DNA from: Corynebacterium provencense
Lineage (GTDB): Bacteria; Actinomycetota; Actinomycetes; Mycobacteriales; Mycobacteriaceae
NCBI GenBank assembly: GCA_900049755.1
Contig: LT160593.1
Location: forward strand, 296,924 to 360,923
Reading direction: 5' to 3'
DNA: 64,000 nt
Of the stretch, positions 34,495 through 44,406 are shown piece by piece. The notes beneath the pieces are model-generated. The model saw only the letters and a list, made by a program, of their open reading frames with translations, had not been told where the DNA came from and ran no database searches. The position numbers and the translations under genes were made by a program. The stretch's first letter is position 1. Each line of letters opens with the position of its first letter.

Positions 34495-35172
34495 ATGACA
34501 ACCGAGAAGACGGACCAGACAGCGACGTCGGACCCCCGCCACACTCCCCAGGGGGCGTTCGAGGCCCTGCGCCGGGGAAACTCCCGGTTCATGGCAGAGG
34601 AGTCCGCCCATCCCAGGCAGGACGGGGCACGTCGGGAACTGATGACGACCGGTCAGCGCCCTTTCGCTGTCGTGCTGGCGTGCTCGGACTCCCGGGTTCC
34701 CGTGGAGATCATCTTCGACCAGGGACTCGGCGACATCTTCGTCATACGGACCGCCGGCGAGATCACCGATCTGTCGGTCCTCGCATCGCTGGAGTTCGCG
34801 GTGGTCGGCCTGGGCGTCCCCCTGGTCGTGGTTCTCGGACACGAGAACTGTGGTGCGGTGAACGCCGCCCAGAACGCCCTGGAGACCGGCGAGCTTCCCT
34901 CCGGGTTCCAGCGGGTCCTGGTCGAGAAGGTCACCCCGTCACTGCTCGCGGCCAGGGCTGAGGGCGGGGACACCGCGGAGGACTTCGAGAGACACCACGT
35001 CGTCGAGATCGCCGCACACATTGTCGACCGCTCACCGCAGATACTGTCCAGACTCAGGGAGGGGACCGTCGGGGTGGTCGGCATGCGTTACCGGCTGTCG
35101 GACGGGATGACGGAACCGGTGGTGAACTATGGTCTCGACGTCCCGGGCACTCCGGGTCAGCCGCTGAACTGA
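34495..35172 (+). CDS. Beta-class carbonic anhydrase
   Basis: Zinc enzyme interconverting CO2 and bicarbonate. Zinc ligands and catalytic dyad are in ACSDSRVPVEIIFDQ (Cys, Asp, Arg) and LGHENCGAVNAA (His, Cys). The 225-residue length and the TVGVVGMRYRLSDG segment are typical of the actinobacterial type. The ATG at 34495 gives MTTEKTDQTATSD; an ATG three codons upstream is in frame. A CACAAT box lies just before, suggesting a nearly leaderless message. In M. tuberculosis the orthologous gene also lies between mutY and a small membrane-protein gene. Confidence 0.93.
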   Translation: MTTEKTDQTATSDPRHTPQGAFEALRRGNSRFMAEESAHPRQDGARRELMTTGQRPFAVVLACSDSRVPVEIIFDQGLGDIFVIRTAGEITDLSVLASLEFAVVGLGVPLVVVLGHENCGAVNAAQNALETGELPSGFQRVLVEKVTPSLLAARAEGGDTAEDFERHHVVEIAAHIVDRSPQILSRLREGTVGVVGMRYRLSDGMTEPVVNYGLDVPGTPGQPLN

Positions 35173-35301
35173 CCGCACCGTGTCCGGCCCCTGTGACCGC
35201 ACCGTGTCCGGCCCCTGTGTCCGGACCGGTGCCCGGACCGCTGCGGGGCCGGGGGGTGTCGTGTCCGGGGCAGGACCACCGCGCTGGATAGACTGGACTG
35301 C

Positions 35302-36021
35302 GTGACCCAGCCCGCGTACCCAGGTAACCGCCCGCTCCCTCCCGAGATCTACCGCCGGCGTCGTATCGCCGCGGCAGTTGTCGCGGTCGTCGTGCTGGTG
35401 GTCCTGGTTCTCGTTGTCCGGGCCGTCGCCGGCGGCGGTGATCCCGAGGGGACGGCGTCGTCAACATCCGTTGTCCCGTCCACCGCCTCCTCCGCGGCGG
35501 ACAGGACAGCCACCACGGCAACCTCCACAGCAACCTCCACAGCTACCTCCACGGCGTCGTCGGAATCTCCGGCCTCATCCACCGCCCCGGCGGGTACGAC
35601 CACCTCCCTCGCCGCGGAACCGGGTGGGGAGTGCACCGCGGAAGACCTGGTCCTCTCCGTCAGCGCCGGCCTGCCGACGTACGCCGCCGGCGAACTACCG
35701 GACTTCTACCTTTCGGTCTCGAATCCGACCGGTTCAGGGTGTGCCGTGGACCTCTCGGCGAATCCGATGAGTTTCGAGGTCTACACTCTCAGTGACTATG
35801 CGCGGGTGTGGGCGGACACGGACTGCAACGAACCCACACTCACCGGGACACTCGAACTGGCCGCCGGGGAAGAGCGCAGTTTCGCGCTCAACGGCTGGTC
35901 ACGGACGACATCCTCACCCGACCAGTGCACCGACAGGGAACCGGCGGGCACCGGAGCGTTCCTGCTGTACGGACGTCTGGGCGACAGCACCTCCGAACCC
36001 GCGACCTTCAACCTGGCCTGA
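35302..36021 (+). CDS. Membrane-anchored extracytoplasmic protein (DUF4232-like)
   Basis: The 239-residue product has a short basic cytoplasmic tail, one transmembrane helix (about 22-43, AAAVVAVVVLVVLVLVVRAVA), a Ser/Thr-rich linker with (TSTA)n repeats (about 55-105), and a compact C-terminal domain with four cysteines (ECTAEDL, SGCAVDL, TDCNEPT, DQCTDRE) that can form two disulfides outside the cell. Position after the carbonic anhydrase matches Rv3587c of M. tuberculosis; function is unknown. A TAGACT box ends 7 nt before the GTG start, the leaderless spacing seen widely here. Confidence 0.7.
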   Translation: MTQPAYPGNRPLPPEIYRRRRIAAAVVAVVVLVVLVLVVRAVAGGGDPEGTASSTSVVPSTASSAADRTATTATSTATSTATSTASSESPASSTAPAGTTTSLAAEPGGECTAEDLVLSVSAGLPTYAAGELPDFYLSVSNPTGSGCAVDLSANPMSFEVYTLSDYARVWADTDCNEPTLTGTLELAAGEERSFALNGWSRTTSSPDQCTDREPAGTGAFLLYGRLGDSTSEPATFNLA

Positions 36022-36035
36022 CCGGCGCCCCGCAC

Positions 36036-37427
36036 TCAGGAACCGTCGAGTCCGAGTTCCCCGAGTGCACCGGCCACCGTGTGCACCGGGATGATCCGGA
36101 GCCCGGGGAGTGCCACACGGTCGGCGTCCCGCGTGGCGGCGGGAACCACCGCCGACGTGAACCCCAGCCGGGACGCCTCAGTCAGCCGGAGCCGAAGATC
36201 GGGGACCCGGCGTACCTCGCCTCCGAGGCCGACCTCGCCGACGGCGACCAGCCCCGTGGGCAGACTGTGGTCCCTGCTGGTCGATGCCAGCGCGAGCGCG
36301 GTGGCAAGGTCAGCGGAAGGTTCGGTGATCCGCATCCCCCCGACCGTGGCGGCGTAGACCTCGTGGTCCATGAGGTTGAGTCCGCATCTGGTCGCGAGGA
36401 CTGCCAGTACGGTCGCGACGCGTCCGGGGTCCACGCCCGTGACGACCCGACGTGGATTATGCTGCTCCGACTTCAGGGCGAGGGTCTGGATCTCCCCGAC
36501 CATGGGGCGACGGCCGTCCATGACGACCGTGACCGCCGTCCCGGACACCGGTTGATCCCGGTGGTTGAGGAACAGTCCGGACGGGTCGGGAACCTCCCGG
36601 ATGCCTTCGGCAGTCTGTTCGAAACACCCCACCTCGTCGGTGGCCCCGAAACGGTTCTTCTGTCCCCGGAGGAACCTCAGCGAACTGTGCCTGTCGCCTT
36701 CGAAGTGCAGGACGACGTCAACGAGGTGTTCGACGGTACGCGGACCTGCCACAGCACCGTCCTTCGTCACATGGCCGACGAGCAGCACCGGGATGCCCGT
36801 CGTCTTCGCGAAGGTGGTGAGGGTGGCTGCCACGGCACGGGTCTGGGCCACACCGCCGGGAACCCCCTCGACGCCCGGTGCGTGCAGTGTCTGGAGGGAG
36901 TCGACGATCACCAGTTCAGGGCCGACAGTCTCGATCTGGCCCAGTGCGGTCTCCAGGTCGTGTTCTGCGGCCAGCCAGAGGTCACCTGACAGGGCATCCG
37001 TGCGCCCGGCCCGCTGACGGACCTGGCTGACCGACTCCTCGGCGGTGACGTAGAGGACACTTCGGCCCTGCCGGGCCCACCTGTTCGCGACCTCGAGAAG
37101 CAGAGTCGACTTACCGACCCCGGGCTCCCCGGCCAGGAGAACGGCACTTCCGGGGACCACCCCTCCGCCGAGGACCCGGTCGAGCTCACCGATGCCGCTC
37201 GGACGGTGTGCGGCCTCCGACGGGTCTATGTCCGTGACCCGCTGTGCAGGGGAGGTGGGCGTCAGTCCGGCGGGGACTGACCTGCCGGCGTGGGCGCCGC
37301 TGACGACGACGGCCGGGGCGGCTTCTCCCACGGTCCCCCATTCCCCGCAGGAGGGGCATCTGCCCACCCATTTGGGGACGCGGTAACCGCACGAGGAGCA
37401 TTCGTATCCGGGGGTCTTCCTGGCCAT
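36036..37427 (-). CDS. radA: DNA repair protein RadA (Sms)
   Basis: RecA-like motor that promotes branch migration in recombinational repair. The ATG at 37427 gives MARKTPGYECSSCGYRVPKW with the zinc finger C10-x2-C13...C24-x2-C27. Walker A is LLAGEPGVGKSTLLLEV, the RadA-specific KNRFG motif is in RGQKNRFGATDE, and a Lon-like C-terminal domain follows (MRITEPSADLATALALASTSRD then GEVGLGGEVR). Length 463 is normal. In M. tuberculosis disA lies next to radA on the same side as its 3' end; here only 14 bp separate radA from the membrane-protein gene. Confidence 0.95.
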   Translation of the reverse strand: MARKTPGYECSSCGYRVPKWVGRCPSCGEWGTVGEAAPAVVVSGAHAGRSVPAGLTPTSPAQRVTDIDPSEAAHRPSGIGELDRVLGGGVVPGSAVLLAGEPGVGKSTLLLEVANRWARQGRSVLYVTAEESVSQVRQRAGRTDALSGDLWLAAEHDLETALGQIETVGPELVIVDSLQTLHAPGVEGVPGGVAQTRAVAATLTTFAKTTGIPVLLVGHVTKDGAVAGPRTVEHLVDVVLHFEGDRHSSLRFLRGQKNRFGATDEVGCFEQTAEGIREVPDPSGLFLNHRDQPVSGTAVTVVMDGRRPMVGEIQTLALKSEQHNPRRVVTGVDPGRVATVLAVLATRCGLNLMDHEVYAATVGGMRITEPSADLATALALASTSRDHSLPTGLVAVGEVGLGGEVRRVPDLRLRLTEASRLGFTSAVVPAATRDADRVALPGLRIIPVHTVAGALGELGLDGS

Positions 37428-37549
37428 GGTCGCACAGCCTAGTCCGGGCACCGGACACGGGAACGCGCGCCCACCGTGGCCGGTGGACGCGCGTCATGTC
37501 GGCGGGGTCGGCCGCCGTGACCTCCCTGTCGACGGGGAGACGGGAGGAA

Positions 37550-38140
37550 CTAGTGGGAGGCGGGAAGGTCGGCGAGCTCACTGCCTTCCTTGGTCACACC
37601 GTCCTGGTCCCGGTGCAGGGTGCCCGACGGCGCGTAGTACGACGTGATCGGGGCGTTGATCTGGATGTCACCGGTGTCGAAGCTGAAAGTGATGTTGCGG
37701 GACGCGCCGGGGTAGAAGTCCGTCCCCTCGACCGTGGTGGGCAGGTACTCGGTGCAGGAACTCGTGTTGTCCTGGGCCCGCATGTCCTTCAGCCCCTGTT
37801 CCGAGTCCGCCACGAGGTTGCACCGCGGGTCGATGGTGCGGTTACCGCCGAGGTTGAATGTGGCGTCCTCGATCTTCACCGAGGAAAGCACCACCGGGTC
37901 CTTGTCGATGGCCTGGTTGGAGGCGTTGAACTTCAGTGCCACCGACCGGTCCTCCTGGATGATCAGGCTGACGTCGCGGACGACAGCGTCCCCGGACTCA
38001 CCGTTGGTCCCGTTGACGGCGGGAACCTGGTTGGCGGTCTGGGAGATCTGACCGGCACCACAGGCGGTGAGGGCCAGTGCCGCGGAACCGGCGACCAGGG
38101 CGAGTGCGCCACGGGCGCCGGGGGACTTCAGGTGCTTCAC
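37550..38140 (-). CDS. LpqE-like lipoprotein
   Basis: Exported lipoprotein: signal peptide with lipobox ALTAC (Cys at residue 27 from the chosen start), then a beta-rich domain including LIIQEDRSVALKFNASNQA and a C-terminal FDTGDIQINAPITSYYAPSG. The GTG start at 38140 is preferred to the ATG at 38155 because the GGAGGAG ribosome site lies between them. Position between radA and carD is that of lpqE (Rv3584) in M. tuberculosis and of its corynebacterial counterpart, whose function is not established; some reports on related lipoproteins suggest copper or envelope roles, but nothing here shows this. Confidence 0.75.
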   Translation of the reverse strand: MKHLKSPGARGALALVAGSAALALTACGAGQISQTANQVPAVNGTNGESGDAVVRDVSLIIQEDRSVALKFNASNQAIDKDPVVLSSVKIEDATFNLGGNRTIDPRCNLVADSEQGLKDMRAQDNTSSCTEYLPTTVEGTDFYPGASRNITFSFDTGDIQINAPITSYYAPSGTLHRDQDGVTKEGSELADLPASH

Positions 38141-38283
38141 TGTCTTCTCCTCCATTGAGGCATACGTCGTACTGCAGTCATCGTCCAGAATAGCCCCTGG
38201 GGACGCCCGGAACCTACTCAGTACCCCGTCCGGCAGGGCTGGTGGGGGAGGGACGGGGGAGGACGGTGGTAGAGTTTCAGGTC

Positions 38284-38868
38284 ATGGAGTTCAACATCGG
38301 GGACGTTGTCGTCTACCCCCACCACGGCGCCGCAGAGGTCAGAGGAATCGAACAGCGGGAGTTCAAGGGCGAGACGGTCGACTACCTGGTACTCCGCATC
38401 CTCCAGGGTGATCTGCTGGTGAAGGTCCCCGCGGCGAACGCCGAACTTGTCGGCGTGCGGGACGTCGTCGGTGAAGAGGGCCTCCAGAAAGTCTTCTCTG
38501 TCCTGAGGGAGACCGACGTGGAGGAAGCCGGAAACTGGTCGCGCCGGTACAAGGCCAACCAGGAACGACTCGCCTCCGGCGACGTCAACCGGGTCGCCGA
38601 GGTCGTCCGTGACCTGTGGCGCCGTGACCAGGACCGGGGCCTGTCCGCAGGAGAGAAGCGCATGCTCGCCAAGGCGCGTCAGGTTCTCGTCGGTGAGCTG
38701 GCACTGGCCGAGGGCGTGGACGATGACAAGGCAGATGCCGTCATCGGATGGCTGGAGGAAGCTGTGCAGCGTCACCGGGACGCCGCAGCCGCCGCCCGCG
38801 CCGCTGCCGCCGCAGGTGAGGAGCCCAGGCACACCGTCGACCTCGATGAAGAGCTCGACGAGGACTGA
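38284..38868 (+). CDS. carD: RNA polymerase-binding transcription factor CarD
   Basis: Binds the RNA polymerase beta lobe and stabilises open complexes, mainly at rRNA promoters. The ATG gives [19 protein letters not shown], the canonical start of the RNAP-interacting domain (1-60); the C-terminal DNA-binding helical domain has the [19 protein letters not shown] segment with the wedge Trp. Length 194 includes an acidic tail. A TAGAGT box ends 8 nt before the ATG. In relatives ispD and ispF follow; here the next gene is an unrelated lipoprotein on the other strand. Confidence 0.95.
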   Translation: MEFNIGDVVVYPHHGAAEVRGIEQREFKGETVDYLVLRILQGDLLVKVPAANAELVGVRDVVGEEGLQKVFSVLRETDVEEAGNWSRRYKANQERLASGDVNRVAEVVRDLWRRDQDRGLSAGEKRMLAKARQVLVGELALAEGVDDDKADAVIGWLEEAVQRHRDAAAAARAAAAAGEEPRHTVDLDEELDED

Positions 38869-38890
38869 CCCCCGGCACCGCCGTTGGTGC

Positions 38891-39478
38891 TCAGTCCGCG
38901 AAGGTGACCGGGGCCTCACCGACATTGCGGAACTCATTGGCGTGGTCGCCGAAGAGTTTGAGCACACATGTGTCGACCGAGCAGTCCACGGCGTCCCCCT
39001 TCTCCGCCACGGTGAGGGTCACTTCGGCGTTGCCTTCGGCGTCGAAATGGTCGGTGGCGCGCTGCTCAGACTCCGGTGCGATCCACTTCGAGGCAGAACG
39101 GTCCCCGGTGCACTCCGGCGGTGCTCCCCGCCCCGCGGCGTCCGCCCCCGTGTCCTCCCTGCAGATCGCGAGGTAGTACCCGGCCGAGGTGTCCAGTCCG
39201 TGGAGGGTGACGATGATCTGTTCCCCGTCGATGAGGTTCTGGGTCTTGTCCGCGGAGATCTGCGGCGGACCGGGATCTTCCGGGGGAGTGTCCCCGGCAG
39301 CCAGCGGCGCCTCACTTGTCGGCGGAACGGTACCGGTGGAGTCGCCCGGGGTCTCCGTGCCGGCCGCGTCTGTCGTTCCGCCGGTGCCGTCCCCGTCGCC
39401 TGAGCAGGCGGCCAGGCCCACGGCCAGGACGGTTGCGGCGGTGAATGCGGCGGGACGGCGGGTGAGGGTGGTGGTCAT
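38891..39478 (-). CDS. Secreted lipoprotein with neocarzinostatin-like domain
   Basis: The 195-residue product has a signal peptide with lipobox GLAACS, a Gly/Thr/Pro-rich linker, and a beta-sandwich-like domain: QNLIDGEQIIVTLHGLDTSAGYYLAIC, a TDHFDAEGNAEVTLTV strand and VDCSVDTCVLKLFGDHAN. The order and spacing of the four cysteines resemble the neocarzinostatin/macromomycin fold found in actinobacterial exported proteins; this is a profile-level guess, not an assignment. It sits where ispD/ispF would be expected. Confidence 0.6.
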   Translation of the reverse strand: MTTTLTRRPAAFTAATVLAVGLAACSGDGDGTGGTTDAAGTETPGDSTGTVPPTSEAPLAAGDTPPEDPGPPQISADKTQNLIDGEQIIVTLHGLDTSAGYYLAICREDTGADAAGRGAPPECTGDRSASKWIAPESEQRATDHFDAEGNAEVTLTVAEKGDAVDCSVDTCVLKLFGDHANEFRNVGEAPVTFAD

Positions 39479-39521
39479 CGGTGGACTCCTCAGCGTGGTG
39501 TGGTGAACGTCAGTTCTTAGT

Positions 39522-40415
39522 TCAACCTACCAAAGGCAGGGGTGAGCGCACCGTGGTTTCGACCGAACCCAGTCCGTCGACACTGACCGTCACCACGTCA
39601 CCGTCCCTGAGGAACCGGCCGCTGCCCGCCCCCACACCCTCCGGGGTTCCGGTGAAGATCACGTCACCGGGTTCCAGGGTGGTGAACTCGGAGATGTACC
39701 GGACCAGGTCGACCGGAGGGAACACGAGGTCGGCGGTGGAGTGCTCCTGACGCAGCTCCCCGTTCACCCACGTCCGTAGGACGGCACCCCCGGCAACCGG
39801 GTCGACCCCGGTGGTCAGCCACGGTCCCAGCGCGGAGGACGCGTCCAGGTTCTTGCCCTGGAGCCACTGCTGGGTGCGGTACTGCCAGTCACGCTGCGAG
39901 AAGTCGTCGCCGACGGCGTACCCGGCGATCGCGGCCCTCGCGTCCTCCTCTGAGGCTCCTCCGGCGGCCCCCGGGAGGCGGCGTCCGATGACGACGACGA
40001 GTTCACCCTCGTAGTCCGCTTTCGCCGCCAGATGCTCCGGCACGGTCACGGTCGCGGAGGGACCGGTCAGTGCGGTGGGGAACTTGGCGAAGAGGGTGGG
40101 ATGGTCGGGGACCGGGTGGCCCATCTCGACGATGTGCTCCCGGTAGTTCAGCCCCACGCACAGGGCCTTGCCGGGGCGGGGGACCACCGGCAACAGGTCG
40201 GAACGGTCCAGGGTCACCTCGGCACCGTCCCGGCGGAGGCAGGTCGACACCCTGGATTCCAGGTCGTCGGGGGACTTCGCCAGCAGGGTCCCGAGGTCGC
40301 AGCGTTCCACCACCCGGCCGGTGACGGTGGCCGAACCGGAGATGTCGGCCCCGTCGTCGATGAGCACCGTGGCGACACTGCCGGCTGCGTCGATGCGGGC
40401 TGTGGCAAGTTTCAT
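39522..40415 (-). CDS. Fumarylacetoacetate hydrolase (FAH) family protein
   Basis: The 297-residue protein has the FAH C-terminal fold: [33 protein letters not shown], metal ligands in [29 protein letters not shown], the [15 protein letters not shown] block and [13 protein letters not shown]. Members hydrolyse or decarboxylate 2-oxo acids from aromatic or sugar breakdown; the substrate is not evident. The ATG at 40415 gives [15 protein letters not shown]; the frame is open upstream into cysS antisense. It is divergent from cysS with 24 bp between the starts, so their promoters must overlap. Confidence 0.88.
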   Translation of the reverse strand: MKLATARIDAAGSVATVLIDDGADISGSATVTGRVVERCDLGTLLAKSPDDLESRVSTCLRRDGAEVTLDRSDLLPVVPRPGKALCVGLNYREHIVEMGHPVPDHPTLFAKFPTALTGPSATVTVPEHLAAKADYEGELVVVIGRRLPGAAGGASEEDARAAIAGYAVGDDFSQRDWQYRTQQWLQGKNLDASSALGPWLTTGVDPVAGGAVLRTWVNGELRQEHSTADLVFPPVDLVRYISEFTTLEPGDVIFTGTPEGVGAGSGRFLRDGDVVTVSVDGLGSVETTVRSPLPLVG

Positions 40416-40427
40416 GGGCTTCTCTCC

Positions 40428-40433
40428 TACAAT
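40428..40433 (+). promoter_or_regulatory. -10 element of cysS
   Basis: TACAAT ends 6 nt before the cysS GTG, so the first transcribed base is at or beside the start codon. It lies within the 24-bp gap to the divergent FAH gene. Confidence 0.6.
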
Positions 40434-40439
40434 GACGGT

Positions 40440-41858
40440 GTGACTCTGCGCATCTTCGATACCGCCACCCGAGAACTCCGTGACTTTGTTCCGCTGCGGG
40501 AGGGGCACGCCAGTGTGTACCTGTGCGGTGCGACTGTCCAGTCCGTCCCGCACATCGGTCACGTGCGGTCAGGGGTGGCCTTCGACATTCTGCGCAACTG
40601 GTTGACGGCCAAAGGGCTGGACGTCGCTTTCGTGCGCAATGTTACCGACATCGACGACAAGATCCTCGCCAAGTCTGCCGAACACGGCCGCCCCTGGTGG
40701 GAGTGGGCGGCGACGCACGAGCGTGCGTTCACCCGTGCATACGACCTGCTGGGCGTCACCCCGCCGTCGGTGGAGCCGCGTGCGACCGGGCACGTCCCGG
40801 AGATGATCGCCTACATCCGTCGCATCATCGACAACGGCCTGGGTTACGCCGCCCCCGACGGGTCGGTCTACTGCCGGACGGCGAAAGTGCCCGGTTACGG
40901 CTTCCTGTCCCACCAGAAGCTCGACGAACTCGACCAGGGTGAGGATCCCGCCCCCGGTAAGGAGGACCCCCGGGACTTCGCCATGTGGAAGGCCGCCAAG
41001 CCCGGTGAACCGGGTTGGGAGACCCCCTGGGGGTACGGCCGTCCGGGCTGGCACATCGAGTGCTCGGCCATGTCCCGGAAGTACCTCGGGGCCACGTTCG
41101 ACATCCATGCGGGGGGAATGGATCTGCAGTTCCCCCACCACGAGAACGAGGCGGCGCAGGCGCACGCGGCCGGCGACGGTTTCGCGAACCTGTGGATGCA
41201 CAACGGCTGGGTGACGATGTCGGGTGAGAAGATGTCGAAGTCCCTGGGCAACGTACTCTCCGTGCCGAATGTGCTGACGCTGGTCCGCCCGATCGAACTG
41301 CGCTGGTACCTGGGGTCCGCCCACTACCGGTCCATGCTGGAGTACTCGGAGAAGGCCCTGCAGGACGCCGCGGCCGGGTTCCGCCGGGTCGAGAAGTTCC
41401 TCGACCGTGCTGTGGAGGTGCTGGGCACCGTCGAGGTGGGGGACTGGCTCCCGGAGTTCGGGAAGGCACTCGACGACGACCTCGGGGTGCCGGCGGCCAT
41501 CGCGGTCCTCCAGGACGCCGTGCGCTCGGGCAACACCGCCCTGGACGGGGGTGACCTCGTCGCGGTGGCCCGGATCGCGGGCCAGGTGCGCGCGATGACG
41601 GGTGTCCTCGGGGTCGATCCCCTGTCGGACACCTGGTCAGGGCCGGACTCCAGAGGACGTGGCCAGGGCATCGGTGCCGGGGCGTCATCCGGGGCTCTTG
41701 AGGCGTTGGATGTGCTGGTGAAATTCGAGCTGGAGCGCCGGGCGACCGCGCGTGCCGAGAAGGACTGGGCCACCGCGGACGCCGTGCGTGACCGCCTGAA
41801 GGCCGCCGGTGTCACCGTCGCGGACTCCGCTGACGGTGCCACCTGGTCGCTGGGCTGA
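40440..41858 (+). CDS. cysS: Cysteinyl-tRNA synthetase
   Basis: Class I synthetase charging tRNA-Cys. The GTG start ([16 protein letters not shown]) lies 6 nt after TACAAT. Motifs: [19 protein letters not shown] (zinc Cys and HIGH), [10 protein letters not shown] with the second zinc Cys, HHENEAAQ for the zinc His, and [10 protein letters not shown] (KMSKS). The C-terminal anticodon-binding region is helical with a Gly/Ser-rich insert near [13 protein letters not shown]. In relatives cysS follows ispF and precedes rlmB; here an MFS gene lies between cysS and rlmB. Confidence 0.96.
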   Translation: MTLRIFDTATRELRDFVPLREGHASVYLCGATVQSVPHIGHVRSGVAFDILRNWLTAKGLDVAFVRNVTDIDDKILAKSAEHGRPWWEWAATHERAFTRAYDLLGVTPPSVEPRATGHVPEMIAYIRRIIDNGLGYAAPDGSVYCRTAKVPGYGFLSHQKLDELDQGEDPAPGKEDPRDFAMWKAAKPGEPGWETPWGYGRPGWHIECSAMSRKYLGATFDIHAGGMDLQFPHHENEAAQAHAAGDGFANLWMHNGWVTMSGEKMSKSLGNVLSVPNVLTLVRPIELRWYLGSAHYRSMLEYSEKALQDAAAGFRRVEKFLDRAVEVLGTVEVGDWLPEFGKALDDDLGVPAAIAVLQDAVRSGNTALDGGDLVAVARIAGQVRAMTGVLGVDPLSDTWSGPDSRGRGQGIGAGASSGALEALDVLVKFELERRATARAEKDWATADAVRDRLKAAGVTVADSADGATWSLG

Positions 41859-41876
41859 GCAGCTGGGCTGAGCAGC
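41851..41876 (+). repeat. 13-bp tandem repeat at the end of cysS
   Basis: TGGGCTGAGCAGC occurs twice in tandem, starting in the last codons of cysS and duplicating its stop region (TGA at 41856-41858). It may be a slippage product. No function is evident. Confidence 0.7.
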
Positions 41877-41901
41877 TGGGCCGGGTCCGCTCGGCCGGGT
41901 G

Positions 41902-43341
41902 CTAGCGTTCCGCCAGGGCCGTTCCCTTGAGCTCCGGCAGGGTGTAGGCGGCCACGGCCGCGACGGCGAAGGCCACCCCGAACAGGGCGAAGAGGATTCC
42001 GGTCCCTCCGAAGACCAGCAGCGGCGGCACGATGAGCGGCGCAATGATCGAGGCGATGCGTCCGAATCCGGTGGCGGCCCCGGTACCCGTCGCCCGCAGA
42101 GGCGTGGGGTAGAGCTCCGGCCCGACCGCGTACAGCGCACCCCAGGCGCCGAGGTTGAAGAAGGACAGCAGGCATCCGGCCGCGATGATCTGCCATCCGG
42201 CGTCGGCCAGCCCGTAGAGTCCGGCCGCGCACGCCGAGCCGACGAGGAACGTGGTCAGGGTGACGCGGCGTCCCCACTTCTCGATCAGCCAGGCGGCGCA
42301 GGCGTAGCCGGGCAGCTGCGCGACCGTGATGACCAGCGTGAAGGTGAAGGACTTCACCAGTGAGTAGCCGTTGGACGCCAGGATCGAGGGGATCCAGGTG
42401 AACGCCCCGTAATAGCTGAGATTGATGCAGAACCACACTGTCCAGAACGCTGCCGTGCGCCTGCGCAGGGGCTTCGACCAGATGCCGGTGACCTCGGCGT
42501 CCCCGTCTGTCCCGATGATCGCGGCGTCCCTCTGGGCCTCGTCGAGCACCCTGTCCCCGGGCGCGGGGGTCCCGGCCTGAAGGAACTTCGGCCCGGGTTC
42601 ACTGGCCTCGAACTCGCGGACGGTGGCCTCGGCCTCGGCGTGGCGTCCCCGTGACTCCAGGAACCGCACCGACTCGGGCAGTGTGAGCCGCACGACCAGG
42701 GCGTAGGCGGCGGGGATCACGCCGATGGCGAAGGCCCAGCGCCAGCCGTTGTCACCGAGGGGTACGAGGAGTGTGCCGATCACGGCAGCGGCGATCCAGC
42801 CGACCGCCCAGAACGCCTCGAGCAGCACGACCATCCTGCCGCGCACGGCACGGGGGGAGAACTCGGAGACCAGGGTGGAGGCCACCGGAAGCTCCGCGCC
42901 GAGGCCGAGGCCGATGACGAAACGCAGCACCAGCAGCATGACCAGTCCGGTCGACAGTGCCGCGGCACCGGTCGCCAGTCCGTAGACCAGCAGGGTGAGG
43001 GCGAAGACGTGGCGTCGTCCGAACCGGTCGGCCAAGAGCCCCCCGACCGTGGCGCCCAGTGCCATTCCGATGAATCCTACGGAAGCTATCCAGGAGGTCT
43101 GGGTGTGGGAGAGTCCCCAGTGCTGGGTGAGTGCCGCCATGATGAAGCCGATGAGGCCCACGTCCATGGCGTCCAGTGCCCATCCGATACCGGATCCGGT
43201 GAGCAGTCTGGTGTGCCGACGGGTCACGGGGAGCCGGTCGAGACGCTCGGTGCGGCTGAGTGCACCGGCGGACGGTGACTGCGGTGAATGCGGTGACGAT
43301 GGTGACGAGGGGGACGGTGACGGGGGAGGGGTGGTGTTCAT
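41902..43341 (-). CDS. MFS transporter (metabolite:H+ symporter type)
   Basis: Twelve hydrophobic segments are visible in 479 residues. The loop 2-3 signature GGLLADRFGRRHVF is the MFS hallmark, with a second copy in the other half (LIEKWGRRVTLTT). The segments WALDAMDVGLIGFIMAAL and VIGLGLGAELPVASTLVSEF are typical of the aromatic acid:H+ symporter and sugar-porter groups; WIPSILASNG in TM7-8 also fits the former. Start at 43341 (MNTTPPPSPSPSS) gives a Ser/Pro-rich N-terminal tail; an upstream start (43362) is possible. Substrate unknown; aromatic or short-chain acids are the best guess. Confidence 0.8.
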   Translation of the reverse strand: MNTTPPPSPSPSSPSSPHSPQSPSAGALSRTERLDRLPVTRRHTRLLTGSGIGWALDAMDVGLIGFIMAALTQHWGLSHTQTSWIASVGFIGMALGATVGGLLADRFGRRHVFALTLLVYGLATGAAALSTGLVMLLVLRFVIGLGLGAELPVASTLVSEFSPRAVRGRMVVLLEAFWAVGWIAAAVIGTLLVPLGDNGWRWAFAIGVIPAAYALVVRLTLPESVRFLESRGRHAEAEATVREFEASEPGPKFLQAGTPAPGDRVLDEAQRDAAIIGTDGDAEVTGIWSKPLRRRTAAFWTVWFCINLSYYGAFTWIPSILASNGYSLVKSFTFTLVITVAQLPGYACAAWLIEKWGRRVTLTTFLVGSACAAGLYGLADAGWQIIAAGCLLSFFNLGAWGALYAVGPELYPTPLRATGTGAATGFGRIASIIAPLIVPPLLVFGGTGILFALFGVAFAVAAVAAYTLPELKGTALAER

Positions 43342-43412
43342 GGGCCATGAGGGTACCCTCATGGGACGTGCCGGAATAGAGCTGCCCGGGGTTGACCCGT
43401 AGGATGACCCCC

Positions 43413-44366
43413 ATGGCAGGTAACGACAGGCGCCGCGGCGCGGTGCGCAGGACCGAACGCAAGGGCTCGACGAAGGGTTCGGGGGGACAGGTCCGGCGGG
43501 GGCTCAAGGGGAAGAAGGCCACACCCAAGGCAGAGGACCGCGTGTACCACGCGAAGTACAAGGCGAAGAAGGCGAAGGAACGCCGTGAATCGGGTCGTCC
43601 GGCGCCGAAGGACCCGGACACCCAGCCGGAACTCGTCGTCGGGCGCAATCCCGTCATCGAGTGCCTCCACGCACACGTGCCGGCCACCGCACTCTATGTC
43701 GCGGTGGGCACGGCCAATGACGACCGTCTCAGCGAGGCGGTGCACACCTCGGCCGAACGGGGGATACCGGTCCTGGAGGTCAGCAGGGACGAACTCGACC
43801 GCATGACCGGCAACGGCATGCACCAGGGTATCGGACTGCAGGTGCCCCCCTACCGGTACGCCGACGTGGACGACCTCATCACCCTGGCACAGGAGTCCGG
43901 CCGACCAGGTCTCATCGTCGTGCTGGACAACATCACCGACCCACGCAACCTCGGGGCGGTGATCAGGTCGGTCGCAGCGTTCGGCGGGCACGGTGTCGTC
44001 ATCCCCGGGCGCCGTTCCGCATCAGTGACCGCGGTCGCGTGGAGGACGTCGGCGGGCACTGCGGCCCGACTTCCGGTCGCCAAGGCGACAAATCTGGTTC
44101 GTGCGTTGAAGCAGTTCCAGCAGTCCGGCTACCAGGTCGTGGGACTGGATGCGGGAGGACGCCACACCCTGGACACCTACGACGGCACCGGTCCGGTGGT
44201 GGTTGTCGTCGGTTCCGAGGGCAAGGGACTGTCCCGGCTGGTCGGGGAGACCTGTGACGACATCCTCTCGATCCCCATGACCTCCACCGTCGAGTCGCTC
44301 AACGCCTCCGTCGCCGCCGGGGTGGTGCTCAGCGAGTTCGCCCGCCAGCGCAGGGTCCGCGGCTGA
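43413..44366 (+). CDS. rlmB: 23S rRNA (guanosine-2'-O-)-methyltransferase RlmB (SpoU family)
   Basis: Methylates a conserved G in 23S rRNA using SAM with a knotted SPOUT fold. The first 70 residues are a basic, disordered extension ([21 protein letters not shown]). Then comes the substrate-binding domain ([14 protein letters not shown]) and the SPOUT domain with its three motifs: [35 protein letters not shown] and [27 protein letters not shown] box ends 7 nt before the ATG. In relatives rlmB follows cysS directly. Confidence 0.93.
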   Translation: MAGNDRRRGAVRRTERKGSTKGSGGQVRRGLKGKKATPKAEDRVYHAKYKAKKAKERRESGRPAPKDPDTQPELVVGRNPVIECLHAHVPATALYVAVGTANDDRLSEAVHTSAERGIPVLEVSRDELDRMTGNGMHQGIGLQVPPYRYADVDDLITLAQESGRPGLIVVLDNITDPRNLGAVIRSVAAFGGHGVVIPGRRSASVTAVAWRTSAGTAARLPVAKATNLVRALKQFQQSGYQVVGLDAGGRHTLDTYDGTGPVVVVVGSEGKGLSRLVGETCDDILSIPMTSTVESLNASVAAGVVLSEFARQRRVRG

Positions 44367-44406
44367 AACGGGAATTCCCGCCCCGCCCCGCGCGTTGGGT
44401 CACTGT

